Assembly: GCF_016086655.4 (NCBI RefSeq)
Contig: NC_052136.2
Location: 7,936,001-8,000,000, forward strand
Origin: Lepeophtheirus salmonis
Lineage: Eukaryota; Arthropoda; Copepoda; Siphonostomatoida; Caligidae
DNA: 64,000 bases
Reading direction: 5' to 3'
The notes beneath the pieces were generated by a model. The model ran no database searches. It saw only the letters and a program-made list of their open reading frames with translations, and was not told the DNA's origin. Of the stretch, positions 11,204 to 23,715 are shown one piece after another; position 1 is the stretch's first letter; every line of letters starts with the position of its first letter. Both the position numbers and the translations under genes were made by a program.

Positions 11204-12418
11204 GTGGACGTAGTTGGGGATTAGGAATTGGAAATGTCCCTATGTCACAGGCGCCGGAATCTACCATATTTTCAAGTGGAAGGGTGAAACTATGTAATGG
11301 AGTCATCATTTGGGGGGGGAGGTCCCTTGGTTTTTTACCATTTTAATTCCCCCCCCACCCTTCAGTTTAAAATCAACTAATGGTGTTCCTTCCATAACTC
11401 AAAATAGTGTAAAAAAACATGACAAGACAAAAGAACTTTGAGGAAGAGGAGAATATGAAATTCAAATCAAATCAAAGGAAGTAAGGATGATACTTGATAT
11501 AATCTTCTAACTAACAGCAATACTCATCATCTTTAAATAATAATAAAAAAAGAATATGTAGGGAAGTGAGAAACAAAGACAAAAAAAGACATTAAATCAA
11601 TTTTCTTAAAATGCAAATTTCCTTTCTTTTGAGCTTTCTTCACTTATTCAGCCTTACTTTCATATATTCATACATACACAATATACTAACAACAGCCATT
11701 AGAGCTTCAAATGACTTGGAATAAATATTTACACATATGTACGTATATACGCACGGATGCGTATAATTCAAAACTCGTTAAGCAGATGTTTAAAAAGTGT
11801 GTATGAAGGAACGAACAAAAATAATAAAATCTACTGATGTTTCAGAGTAAATTCATTTTGATATTTTGTATTGATAATATGTCTTAAATCATCAAATACA
11901 TAACTTCTCCTTTTTATCAGAAATAAATGACATATTCATCCTACAGTTAAATCATGAATTACTAAACTTCTTAATTGTAGAATAATAGAAACGCATATAA
12001 ATATAATAAAATATGTTAATAACTAGTTAAAGATAAACCGGCGTTGCTCAAGCCCAGGAGGGAGAAGGAAATCGCATTGAAAATGGTCAAATTGAATTGA
12101 GAAGATAAAAAAAAATTCAGAAAATATATACTACATATACTAATAATAATTATTATATTAATGTTTCATTGTTGTTCAAAAAGATTCTGATAATTCTAAT
12201 TCTCTTGGATTCTTTATACTATATCAATACGGTTAAGTAAGGTAATTTACAAAGTCTCATCATCACAACTCCCCTTCCCCCCCTGCCAAAAAAAAACATA
12301 TATATATAGGTAGTTTTTCTTATTATTACCTCCTGTAAACTAAGTGATATTATTATGAATATAAAAAAAAATAATGTGTTATAAACTTGAAATAATATAA
12401 CAATAGATATAAATCTAA
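11204..12418. other. Gene-free stretch
   Basis: Apart from a poly-G and poly-C rich patch (11308-11360) no feature is recognised. Confidence 0.5.
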
Positions 12419-12419
12419 A

Positions 12420-12650
12420 AAATTGTTTAGATGAGAAGGACTTTTTTTATTTACTTCAAAAAAGTCGAAATTCGCGAAGAAAATTACGAAAAACTTGATT
12501 ATACTAATTTTGCAAAAAAAAAAATAGTTCATAGAAATTATTGGAATTGTAAAATAAACACAAACCTACCAATCTTTTTTTCGTACATCCAGAAACATAA
12601 AAGTTATGAAGAATAATGTTGTCGATAAAATAACACTCGATAACTGGTTC
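12420..12650 (+). repeat. Dispersed repeat T, copy 1
   Basis: Aligns in the same orientation with 15630-15830. Shared blocks include TAGATGAGAAG, AAATTCGCGAAGAAAA or its equivalent, and GAATAATGTTGTCGATAAAA versus GAATAATGTCGTCGAAAAAC. The 61-codon plus frame here is not conserved in the other copy, so it is not a gene. A Tc1/mariner 3' end follows directly. Confidence 0.6.
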
Positions 12651-12895
12651 ATTTTTCCAAATATTGGAACACCTTGACAGTTGACTGTACCTGCAGTGGG
12701 TGCAAGGCCTTCCACCGCCACCACCATCTGGAAGACATCATTGTCACTAAGGGTGGCTGCAATAAAGATTAAGAGATTCCAGACACACATCTATTCATAG
12801 TATTAATTTTGTTGAAATTCTAATGTTGTTTAATAAATTATATTTTATGGAAGTTTAAAATTCAAAGTGTTCAGATTTTAATGGACCACTCGGTA
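12651..12895 (+). mobile_element. Tc1/mariner 3' end with terminal repeat
   Basis: A short plus-strand reading CKAFHRHHHLEDIIVTKGG (12697-12753) matches the extreme C-terminus of louse-type Tc1/mariner transposases (C+AF..RLE.II.A.GG). About 110 bp further on is the sequence AAGTGTTCAGATTTTAATGG (12865-12884) running to CACTCGGTA at 12895. The same terminal sequence is found at 21278-21305, so it is a terminal inverted repeat of a family with two truncated copies here. The rest of the element is missing. Confidence 0.6.
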
Positions 12896-14165
12896 TACAA
12901 AAATTTAATTTTTTTAATTCATTTTCATAATTTAAAATTTGCAAAATTCTTTGAACGGAAATAACTCCACAGATATCGAGCTATCGTTGCATTGGTGCTA
13001 TCAAATCCTGGAGTTATACAAGAATTATAAATTGTTACAGTTTGTCCAAGTAGAATAATTGGAACCCCATTTTTTAGGACCTTTGTGGAGTCACCAAAAA
13101 CTAAATATCTAATAAATTAATCAAAGATATGTTGTGAATAAAGTTTATTATTTTATTATATCAATAGCTATCTAAAATCTCTTTATGAATAGTTATTTAT
13201 AGAGAGGGAAAAAACGAAACAATCACCGAATATTGAAATACCGAACTTCGTTGTATTGACAAAAAGGGCGTCAAAATTGATTTTCAAAACTAAGTAAGAC
13301 AAATAATAAAATGTGTACAATCATTATGAAAGAAACATTTGTTTTTTTCCTATTGGAAAAGGAAAGGATGTTGCCACACTGTAGATTAATCATGATCGCA
13401 AAGATAGATTAAGATAAACTCATTTTGTGCTATTAAATTTGGCAATGGAACTGTGAATAGTTTACTGAAAGATGTAATTAATTTACCATGTTACTAAAGG
13501 CAATTCGGGATCATAATCAAGTATAAATCGATTTGATAGAAGTAAGCCCTAATTCAGATATCAGATTATATTGTATTCCCTTAAGGATATATCATTTAAT
13601 CTCCTATAACCCATAATATAGAGTAAGAATTAAAAACTTTCTAATTTTGTACTTTATTGAAAGAAAAAACATTTATCTATTAATTCTATATTACAACAAT
13701 AATTAATAAAGTTCACAGAATTATTTTAGCTATTCAATACATGATTGTATTAGTTAAATTATTTCTTTTATTTAATAAATATTCTACCCTTAGTCAGATA
13801 GAAAAAGTAGGCCTTAGTTGGTCAAAAAAAAAGGAATGAAAAAAAAGTGTGCGGATTTCTATTTGTAGAAAGTATACTCGATTTTTTAACATAGCCTTTA
13901 TGATGTGTAAAAAAAAAACACCTAAAGTTAACAAAGAAACCCCTGAAAATTTGAAACATGTTTTGAAGAAGAGCAGCTGTACAGGTTCCTAACCAAAACT
14001 AAATTCGCACTTTAAAAATGTTGAAGATTTACAACCCTATGCATGATGTTAATCAAAATATGAATCAGTAAAATATTATTTGTAAAATACTGATTAAAAC
14101 AAGCTGAGTAGATCTCTGAAATGAGATACATTCACTTGGCACGTTCATTAATTTTTTTTAAATAG
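12896..14165. other. Gene-free stretch with a short repeat-R fragment
   Basis: No gene recognised. A plus-strand fragment at about 13895-13985 (poly-A, CCTGAAAATTTGAAACATG, TTTTGAAGAAGAG) resembles the 5' part of repeat R. A block near 13780-13845 (TCAGATAGAAAAAGTAGGCC) resembles 24695-24750. Confidence 0.4.
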
Positions 14166-14169
14166 ATAA

Positions 14170-14315
14170 TTATGTATCACACAATTTTACCTCGCTAACA
14201 CAAAAATGGCCATTGTATTTTGTTGTCAGCTATCGATGTTTCAGCTTTTTTCTCCTAATCAGTATTTTGAACGTTGATTAGTTCAAATTAGAATTATCCC
14301 TTGTTCAGCTACGAA
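14170..14315 (+). repeat. Dispersed repeat U, copy 1
   Basis: Blocks ACCTCGCTAACACAAAAATG, TCCTAATCAGTATTTTGAAC and GTTGATTAGTTCAAATTAGA align in the same orientation with 52680-52825. The central part also matches 42040-42110. The class is unknown and there is no coding sequence. Confidence 0.55.
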
Positions 14316-15404
14316 CAATTCTCAACAATTATTGAGAAAAATTACTCTGTTTTTGAGCTTCCTCTTTTTTTGTTCCATTTCAGAAGAAAGGTTGCGTGAA
14401 TTAATAAAGGTTACAACGTGATCAATATAAATCAAAAAGTCGGATTTTCTTACATTTTACGTCATAATAATGTGTTTATCATTATTCAAGATATTAAAAA
14501 AAAAATCATTATTTTAATTATATAATGTTTATTAACATTTTAGTTGTTATCATAAACCAATTATTTTTTGTTTTAAATTAAACCATTCATTCTGCATAAT
14601 GAGTCTTAATCCTTTGGTACTTTACCTACTAACTTCCCAACATATAAAGTTATATTATAAACATTTCAAAAAGGATTTATCCTTATAAGATATTTCAGAA
14701 GTTTTAACGATATGTTTCATAGAAAAAAATATCAAAATGTGATTGAGCAATGAACAATTTTTGAAATAAAAATATTTATAATTTATTCAGAGGCTTTGTG
14801 GTACTCACGTCCTTTGTTTATATTTTTCTTCTTTCTTTTTCACTACTTTTTTTTAATATCAACATCCAAGATCAACTATAATGTAATACTTACATTTTTG
14901 ATTCACAAAACCTCGATTAGAATGAACCAATATATCGAACGAAAAACCAGCAAAAAGTATTAATAATAATTAAGATACATAAGAGATTTTTGTGGATAGA
15001 GAAGAGAAAAAATACCCAGTAAATAACACAAAATATTCACATATTTTATAAAATGGTGTTTTAAAATATCTCAATAAAGTGATGGAGGATTAAAGAATGA
15101 AAAATACTTTCAAGTGCTCATATGAAAAATTGATTTGTCACTCTCTCATACGTTACTTGATGCTTTTTTGCAGTTTTTCCCCTTTTTAACTTTCATGAAA
15201 TGAAAAAATGACTTGCTTTAATGGAGTATAAATAATGCAATCAAAAGAGCTAAATTGCATTTTTATACATATAGTAGAAAAATATGCACCGCACCAGCAG
15301 TAAAATATTTATTTAGGTTGAGAATTATTTTAGTAATTGACACAGAGGAAAGCCAAATAGAAGTGTTGGTTGAATTTTACACCCAATATGTATTATATAT
15401 CTCC
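14316..15404. other. Gene-free stretch
   Basis: No recognisable feature. Confidence 0.5.
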
Positions 15405-15835
15405 AAAATAAATTAATATAGCTAAGAGAGTAAAAACGATATTTATCCTAATATCACTCTATAATAAATCAAAATGTGCATATATAATATACTTGGCGTT
15501 TCTCGGACAAGCGTTAAGGTATTCCTATTTATAATATAGCGCCTGTATATTAAATTAAATGTATTGTTAGAATTTTTTTTTCAATGTTTGGTTATAAACA
15601 TCAAATAACTTACCAACATGTATGGAAAAATTTGTGTAGATGAGAAGTACAAATTTTATTTTTTCAAAAAATTGCCCAATAGAAATTCACGAAGAAAAAT
15701 GCAAATAATGACTAATTTTACAAAAAAAATCATTTATTGGCATTGTAAAGAAAAACTTACATATATTATTTTCGTAATAGCAAAATAAAAAAGTTAAGGA
15801 GAATAATGTCGTCGAAAAACTAACCCATTTTGTTG
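15405..15835 (+). repeat. Dispersed repeats S and T side by side
   Basis: 15410-15535 matches the repeat at 6650-6775, and 15630-15830 matches 12420-12650, all in plus orientation. In this copy the two units are adjacent, so they may be parts of one longer element that was fragmented elsewhere. Confidence 0.5.
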
Positions 15836-17685
15836 CATTTCTTTTTAATTAAAATGAAAAATAAGAGAAAAAAACTGGAAAATTATTTAAAAAATGACAG
15901 ATATTTCACCTGAGTACCCATTTTTATGTGACATATTTATATACAATTTAATTTCCAGACAAATGTCTACCAAATTCATATTAACTATGAATACAATATT
16001 TCATTGGAAATTAATTTTTTTTAGCATAAAAAAAAAGAAAATGTAATTTTCATCGATTTCTTAACTTTTTCGATTTTGAATAAATTTCAAAAGTGTCTTG
16101 TTCCGTATAGTCATATTTTGATTTATAACTCAACCCCCTATTTAGTCTCCTTGATCTCCATATTATTATTTTTTTCCCCCGTATAGTTCCGTATAAGTAT
16201 CCTTCCCTTATATGACCCTCACCCCGAAAATCGGCACCTAACTATAACTGTAACTAAAAAGGTTCAAAAGAGGCAACCACGCAAAGTTTATCCACCTAGG
16301 TCCAACAGTATGGACACCCATAAAAGACACACACAGACAAACTTTAATATATACATATATGGACAGATTATATTTTATTACACAATGTAGTTCAACAAAT
16401 TTATTCTTGATTGTCTCTCCATTTTCAACAGTAAATACAAGTTAGAATCATGGATTTCAAAAATAAATTTACTATTTTCAATGTACACAGTTTTATACCC
16501 AAGTTTTGGGGAATTTTTGGCTCACCACTGTAAATTATAAGACCCTCTTTACTATTTTGAGATACATAAGATAGTCATACGGTTGTAAACTTTTTTATTA
16601 TACTACAGCTCAATTTAAAGATGGAGTGGAAAATGAGTGCAGTTCATGTTTTATTAATTTTTGAGTGGCCGAATGAGAAAAAACTGAACATTGTTCATTT
16701 AGTAGTTCAAATTTTTGGAACAAGTTCCTCAAGTGAGAGGTTCTCCTCCACACACAAAGTGGGACTCTACCCAAACAGTCAGCAATTTCCAAACAATTAC
16801 TTCATGATCCAGCAACATCAATGGCTCCTTATAAGCAGTATAATTTATGGTGGAGGGATGAAAATAGTGATTGTAAATCTAATGATTATTATATTTGTCA
16901 AATGGTTATCAGTTTATGAATTAATTTTTGATTCTTTGAATGAATGATTTTGTTCTATTCAAAAATTTAAAAATGAGACACTTTCAATTTATATTTATAA
17001 AATTTCACTTTTGTAAGAGGCAGATTAAATATTGCCGATTTTTTCCCATCCCGGTCCTGTTCCGTACCTAGTTATAAAAACCTAGTAGAGGCATTCCTTT
17101 CTCGGAAAATTGTCCTTGAGTGAGATTACGCAATATTCAGGGATGAAAGAGACAATAATAAATACTGTGAAATTGAATTAATATATTTAATGCATCCGTG
17201 AAAGATTCCAAATTAATATGATTTTTCTTGTTTTTAACTCTAAGACTTCCAGATTAAGAATGATTTTATTTGTCTAATAAAATTAAAATTACGACTTCGT
17301 TGTTTTTTTTATAAAATAAATTATGTATTTCACAAATTATTATTAAATAATTTATACTAGTCATAAATAACACTTTATCATTGACTTGTATAAATCATTT
17401 AATGATTACGTAATGTGTTGATCCCTCGCTAAAAGTATGTTATATTCTGTACGTGGATCACTACTTAACCAACCGTACAATAAAAAAACTATTTTACCTC
17501 TACGATTTAAATATATCTATAACCATTGAAATATTTTTCTATAATATATTTCCACAATATAAAGAAGCCCCAAGCAGGCATACGGGTCCTATCTGAAACA
17601 TTTACTGTCTTCCTAGCTTTAATAAACAAGGAACACACAGGACAAGCAAATTGATACAAGTGTATTCCCGCAGGTATTTAAAAGT
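15836..17685. other. Gene-free stretch
   Basis: Overlapping frames of 108 (plus) and 60 codons (minus) at 16610-16947 have no motif and neither is clearly coding. A short CACACACAGACAAAC patch lies near 16327. No RNA gene found. Confidence 0.45.
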
Positions 17686-17689
17686 AATA

Positions 17690-18005
17690 GAAGCAGAAAC
17701 GGAAAATTAAGAATTTGAAGAAGTTTAGGACCTAAACACAAATTGCACTCTCCATCTAGCAAGAACATAGCCATAAATTAATCTGATGTCAATTTTCAAT
17801 TATACTCTGAGTCCAACAAAGACCTACACTTATAACTCAAGGACAAACAATCGTTGTGACATCTTCCTTTTCATGAGCACATGTACGGGTTATTACTTTG
17901 TATTTAAATGTTCTGTTTTCAAAAATGAAATAATAATGTCAACAGTCTTGGAAGATAAAAAATCACTCTCTTTTTTTCTCTTCATTTTTTCAAACAACTA
18001 CTGAC
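17690..18005 (+). repeat. Dispersed repeat R, plus copy
   Basis: Contains ATTAATCTGATGTCAATTTT, TACTCTGAGTCCAACAAAGA, CCTACACTTATAACTCAAGG and TTTAAATGTTCTGTTTTC in the order seen at 42890-43000, 50660-50790 and, inverted, at 8.2-8.5 and 27.2-27.45 kb. The 72-codon frame at 17786-18004 is inside the repeat and is not treated as a gene. Confidence 0.6.
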
Positions 18006-18429
18006 GATTGTCCTTTTTTCTATAATTAAGAACAGTTATTTTATGAAAGAGGGAATTGAATAAAAACAATTGTGTAATGAATGTCTTAAGGAGTTATTCC
18101 CAAACTTTTCCTCCCTACGGAAACCTATTGCATTTTTAATATCCTGCTGAGCTCCTCACCTAATGTAATAGTACAGCGTGTCCCAGCGAATCGTGAATGA
18201 AACTTTGGAAAAGTTTCATTGACTAATTAAATATTTTACAGATTTTTTTTCTTAATATCAACTAATAGGAAAATCAAAAACAAACCATTCTTGTAAAACA
18301 AATTCTTTCATCAGACCAAGGGAAATGGAGATGGAGGCAAAAAAAAAAACATGTGTCACCTGCTTCTTGACGTGGGAATGAGTTCCGAGGAGATTTTTTG
18401 TATCGTCCTCGGCTTCAAGCGTCTCATTA

Positions 18430-18698
18430 TCAAAAATTAATAAGATGAACAAAGACAAATAGAGCCTTAAGAGGAAGACTGAAACCCACAAGGCCAAAAA
18501 ACTTAGCTAAGTGTGAAAATAACTTGTAGAATTTCTAGCCTTGTCAATATAACCTCTGTTCTTACCAAATCTACAACCCTCTTGACTCTGGGGTGCTGTC
18601 TCATCTGGGTACCTTAAAGGCTCCCTTGGAGAAGTATTGAACTGACATGAGAGATGAATACGTAAAGAAGACTTCGAAGACACTAGGATCGAGGCCAT
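18430..18698 (-). CDS. Candidate two-exon small membrane protein
   Basis: Exon 1 (18698-18566, 133 nt) starts at an ATG in a near-ideal context (CCACCATGG). Exon 2 (18506-18430, 77 nt) ends at TGA. The 59-nt intron 18565-18507 begins GTAAGA and ends TTCACACTTAG, and the phase matches. The predicted product is 69 residues. The first ~22 residues (MASILVSSKSSLRIHLSCQF) lack acidic residues and look like a mitochondrial presequence. The middle is charged (PDETAPQSQEG), and the C-terminal ~25 residues (FFGLVGFSLPLKALFVFV) form one membrane segment. Size and layout resemble small respiratory-chain subunits, but no family is recognised. The overlapping 79-codon frame at 18258-18497 is an alternative reading of exon 2 without the intron. 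Confidence 0.4.
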
Positions 18699-20230
18699 GG
18701 TGGAGTCCAAAGGGGACCATTTTGAGATTTAACTGTTTATATAAACAGTAATAAAAATATCAATTGTTACTATTCCTACTTTTTGAGAATCTTGATAAAG
18801 TTGAGGTAGGAAAAATTTGTTCAGGATTTGCAAGGACACTCTTGAGGAGCCCCTGTTGGAAATTACCGGTCTTAAAACAATTCAAATTAGGTTTTTGATG
18901 AATATTTATTCAGATGACATAAAATAAATGGATTAATTCAAAAATATATTATAATTCCAGTAGTTTTTCATAATAGAATTATTTTAAGTCCTTTAAATTC
19001 ATAACTCTTCTAAATTGAAAGATTGTCTTTAGTTTGACAAACTAAGGGTAAAACAAGGAAGGAGGAAAAAAGAATACCTGTTCAATTGTTCCGTGTATAT
19101 GTTTTTCCTTGTATAATACCCAATTATATTAGTTATAAACATTTATTCCATCATATTATTGTAAATAAGGTCAATTTATAGTTTAGTACTTCAATTCCAA
19201 AATATTTGAATATATATTAGGGCGGTTCATTTTTAAACTATTATTTTTTTTTGCGATTATGATTATGCCCTTATTTTGTTCAAACTTTATGATGAATAAT
19301 ATCACATTATAAATTCCCGTTATATTATTTATGACGAATATCTAAACATATTTGTTGTTCCATCCCCCAAGGGAGTACCTTCAAGTGTGAGTAATGTTAT
19401 TGTAACATAGACGGAGGAGAGGGTGAATAAATAGCTTAAATCATCTTATAATATGGTTGTGTACTCTCCGCCTAAGATTAGCAGTGTCTGGGGTAGTGTG
19501 GGATTGTTAAAAACCACCGCCAGTTTATCCAATACAAGTTTGAACAAAATACGGCCAACTTTCCTAACTGGCTATTTTGGTCCATAGCAATTTTCTCCAG
19601 GGGAATTTTCCACTTGCAATTTTCCAAAGAACAGTTTTCCATGCACGTGAAATTACCTACACCAAATTGCATTGGCCTACGAGGTCCTCTATAGGTGGCA
19701 CATCTTGATCAAATTATGAAAGAAGACAAAAACACTTTACTTAGTAAATATGGATACCAAGAGGATATTTATTGATCCTAGGTATATAAAATCATTTAGA
19801 TAGACATTGTCTTAACATATAAAATGTGTTTATAAAGTTTTTCTTTAAAATTATCCTACGGAACAAAAAAAAAGAATTTTTTTGGAAAATTTGAAAATTT
19901 TCAAAAGCGTTCAAATATAGATATGTAGGTCAAGTGTCCTTAAATAAATACTCTTTTAAAGCCATATTAGATTTATATGCATAAATTTTACTTTCATTAT
20001 GTTTTGACCAAGTTCTCATAAGACAAAGGACCAAACATAAAATTTTTTCAAGGCATATGTATATAATGTAAATTATGTGCCCACAAAAGAGACGTACATA
20101 TGTCCAAGATAGTTTTTTTTCTTTTGTTTTGTGTTGAGTTGTTCCTCTTCATCAACTTATGCTTTACAAAATATTTTATCATTCACCGAGAAAAAGTCTT
20201 AATTAATTTTGTTTTTTTTTTCTCTTTCAT
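18699..20230. other. Gene-free stretch
   Basis: No gene recognised. The minus frame at 19478-19672 lies in a patch with repeated TTTTCCA and GGAAAATT words in both orientations, which resembles subterminal repeats of a foldback element rather than coding sequence. Confidence 0.4.
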
Positions 20231-20233
20231 AAG

Positions 20234-20522
20234 TATTAGTGTTGGGGGTTCAGTCTAAAAACAATTACAAAAATTCACGACTATTCAGAAAAAATGACAT
20301 TTTTTGGAAAAATAATTCAAAAATTATATTTCAAATATTAAATATTCTGAAAAACAAAATCAAATATTCTATGATTTGGGGAGGGCTACAGCCCTTTAAG
20401 TCACTCTCTGCGGACACCTCTGCTTTTACAGTGAATCCCGAAATATTGGTTCTAATTGGTCTGGAAAAAAAACCTTGAGACCGAACCAGGAAAAAATCTA
20501 AGACCTAGTCTCAACACTAATA
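20234..20522. mobile_element. MITE with TATTAGTGTTG inverted ends
   Basis: The left end TATTAGTGTTGGGGGTTCAG (20234) is matched by the right end, which reads TTATTAGTGTTGAGACTAGG on the minus strand (from 20522). The length is about 289 bp. The interior holds runs of CAAATATTAAATATTC-like words, as in the elements at 33960 and 52071. It resembles the outer element at 51951-52625, whose ends read TTAGTGATGGG. Non-autonomous; probably hAT-related, but the superfamily is inferred only from the ends. Confidence 0.5.
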
Positions 20523-20794
20523 AGCATATTGTAGAGTATATGTAAATAAATATCAAAGCATTGTTTTTCCAACCGCCTTAATACAAAATGACATTTCATT
20601 CATTCATAAGTTTATATTTTTGTCTATTGTGTAAGTATATAGATAAGGCTTCTGCACGAATGAAGAGAAACTTGTTTGTTCATAAAAGAACTAGGGGGAA
20701 TCAAAACTACTAACTAACTGCTTTAGATGATGGAATAACATTTATATAAATGTTCTTATGTATGCCTTATTTCTTAAGAGCTTGCTTCAAACCA

Positions 20795-21307
20795 AGCTCC
20801 CTTTTGGAGATGTCGATATACTTACATTTGTAGTATCAGGAACGTCCAAAAGGAGGAGATGGGTTTCTTTAATTGCTGGTGTCAAAAGTAGCCTCTCCGC
20901 CCTTACAAGGCTCTTTCTACCAACTTTTTTCATAGTTCTATGGACAGTCTGGTGTCAAAATCCAGATATCTCTTTTATGGGACCTTCGTGAACTTAAAGG
21001 GATTGGCCTAGAAGGTTCTTTCACTCCTCCGGATCATTTTTGGCCTGTTTGACCTCTCCAACGTATCGAACTTGTTGACCGCGTCAACGGTGGTCCTAAA
21101 GACGCCCAACTGGTTTGAGTGGCGAATGGAAATTTTTCAATCACGTTCAAGTGTCCTTTTCTCGACTTGTACGTTAGCTAGATAGCTCAAGGTTGTTTTG
21201 TTTTATAATTAATTATTAATATATCGAAATATGAATCAATTTTAATCACTCAACCTTTATTAATTACTGAGTTATTAAGTGTTCAGATTTTAATAGACCA
21301 CCCGGTT
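20795..21307 (-). mobile_element. Tc1/mariner 5' half with terminal repeat
   Basis: The right end carries AGTGTTCAGATTTTAATAGA followed by CCACCCGGT (21278-21306), the same terminal repeat as at 12865-12895. Leftward on the minus strand come two DNA-binding blocks. The first is QLGVFRTTVDAVNKFDTLER then SNRPKMIRRSER (about 21110-21010). The second is HQTVHRTMKKVGRKSLVRAE then RLLLTPAIKETHLL (about 20955-20850), which matches the linker before the catalytic core of louse-type Tc1/mariner transposases. The catalytic half is absent and a frameshift separates the blocks. The 77-codon plus frame at 20758-20991 is an antisense shadow. Confidence 0.65.
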
Positions 21308-21784
21308 CACACTTAAAGTTTTGTTTTACACAGTTTTGAGCTTCATATTAAATAGATAGCATCCCCATTAGTGAATAAATTGAACTTCGGTACTTTTATA
21401 GCCGGTGAATCTTCATTTTTTCTATTTCTCTTTTATGAAAGAGGTCGGTTAGCGATAGTTACTTTCATCTAGAGATACAAAACTGAATTTGCGACATATC
21501 TTATATTATATTGGTGGATGATTAATTGATCAAATAGTTAGTTTTGGTGATTTTGCAAATGTCTTAAATATGTTGGTTTTTCCGTAATAAATTTAATTCC
21601 AATTATTCGATTTTGACAAACTACACCAATTTAAAATTCTCGAAAAACGGCAAATCTTATAACACCAATTTAAGCCCTTTGGCATTATTACCCGTGCAGT
21701 TATTTGCATTAAAATAATTTTGCAAATTCCAAATTTTGAAAATTAATTTAAAAAAATCGTTTTTTGTATATTATGAATTGAATT

Positions 21785-22000
21785 AATTAACTGATGTTCA
21801 TAAATCCCACTAATAAAGACTGAAAAGCTAAATTGTAATTAGTTTAATTCTATAAAATATTATGTTAAACTATTGTTTGGCAATATATATTTTCGACGGC
21901 AAACGAACGTTTTTCCATTCTCCAAAGCAAGATAGGAACTGACAGTATTCTCAAGAGAACTTTAGAATCTTGCATCTAGAGTCAAAACACGGTCACCCTG
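21785..22000 (+). repeat. Dispersed repeat W, copy 1
   Basis: Aligns with 24825-25050 in the same orientation. Shared blocks: AATTGTAATTAGTTTAATT, GGCAATATATATTTTCGACG and the AAACG(A/C)ACGTT segment following it. Both copies can be read as IFDGKRTF followed by P and spaced D/N residues, so the repeat may derive from a coding sequence. No family is recognised. Confidence 0.5.
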
Positions 22001-23700
22001 CAAATAATTCTACAGCCTAATTGCCACACATTATTTTAAATAAACTATGTTGTCACTCCCTATATGTATGTATTTAAAAATATTATTTATTTATTTTATT
22101 AACAAACTAAACAACATTTATTACTTATGTCGGACGATTTGACTGTTTTGAACATATTTTTCCGGTCAAAGCCAAGGAATGGCCACATAATAAAACTCAC
22201 ACAAAAGATAAATTGACTTAAAACTATTTAGATATTTTTCATAAGTGTACTGACAATATTGATATGCACCTTATAAACCATATATTATTATTTTGTGAAG
22301 AAAAAAAATCCATTTTTTGTCATTAATTTTGATGGTATATTTGTCCCCAATAGGCTTATTTATATAATTCGTATACACATATTAGAGCAATGAAAGTAAA
22401 TTGAAAATAATAATTGAAAACTAGATAATAAAGTCAATTATAGTTTCACAGGATGTCCTTGCCTATATAAACTACATGTTTAGGAGCAAAAATCCAACTG
22501 AATAGATGTTTCTCAGCGTCATTTCCTTGCAATGATTTGGACTTTCTAGTGATAGAGGGATTCCTATTTATTTTTTTAAGATTTAGCAAACGAAGCCCAC
22601 TAACATAGAGTGACAATTGTATTCAGATGTCATAACTAATATCCTTTTTTTAAATATAGGAAAAACTTCCTCCCTCTTTGAATTTTTTAAAATTCATTTT
22701 TCATAACATATGTAATATTTTCTAGAATGGCAATTGCATGAATTAAGATATTTTATCTAGACTTAATAAACAGAGTTAGCCTTAAATCGAAGTCATTTTA
22801 CAATTTGTATATGTTAGTGCAGTATGTATTTCAATATATATAATTATTTTTTGTGCAAACGATGATAACTGTCTTAAAATTATTATGGAAGTACAATGAC
22901 CAATTCGTCAATTTGGAAGAAAAATCTTCATCACTGTTTGAAGCCAAAAAAATGGTTGATAGAATTTTAAATTTTGATCGAGTACCCACAAATTGTCAAA
23001 TTATTGGAAACTTTATTTTTTTATTCAGCTGTGAAAAGGGACGACAGGGCGGGATCAAAATTGTAATAACGGATAAATAACATTTTTGGAATTAAATTTT
23101 TGATTTAACAATAAAGAGCTTAAAACACCATTGGAAATGAAATCAATCGATTAATGGCATTACCAAATCGAACCATAGTGCATACAAGACAGTGAAATTT
23201 ATGAAAGAGATACATCGAAAATAAAAAATAGTTTAAATTTAAAATTTATAGGAAAAAAATAAACTTAAATTATATAATTTTTGTTAGTCAAAAACATTTA
23301 TTTCTTTTATTTATTTAAAAATCTTTAAATGATAAAAATGAAACTATATCTTTGTACAGAAGTATTTATTTGAGAATAACATATTTATAAAACTCTTTAT
23401 TTGGAGGGAAGGGGAAATTTTATTATTATTTTCAAATATACTACCAATATTCTTCAACTACACATAAAAGTGCCTGGTGTGTCATTGTTTTCACATAAAT
23501 AAAAAACTGTTATTACCCAACTGTCCACCCATTTTGGCGGACAAGTTCTGTAGGCTGGGACTGAAACTAACTTTGGAGGAGACTATATATTTAACAAGAA
23601 TTGTGTCCCATGTAACAAAGCCAACAAATACAAAGATTACCAAAAAAATGTATTTATAATTCAAAGAGGTTTGGTCATGGTCTTTCTACGAGGTTAACCC
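22001..23700. other. Gene-free stretch
   Basis: No transposase block or credible exon. The plus frames at 22853-23080 and 23477-23659 have no recognised motif. Confidence 0.4.
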
Positions 23701-23715
23701 TTTAGATATCTCTAC

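Noticed and set aside
11026..11346. Gly-rich 106-codon plus frame
   Set aside because: It is created by the G-rich right terminal repeat of the Mutator-like element and a poly-G patch.
16610..16947. Overlapping frames of 108 and 60 codons with a moderately varied composition
   Set aside because: No motif, no splice support, and both strands look equally open. I could not choose one.
18160..18215. Transposon end suggested by TACAGCGTGTCCCAGCGAAT
   Set aside because: There is no inverted partner nearby and no transposase fragment beside it.
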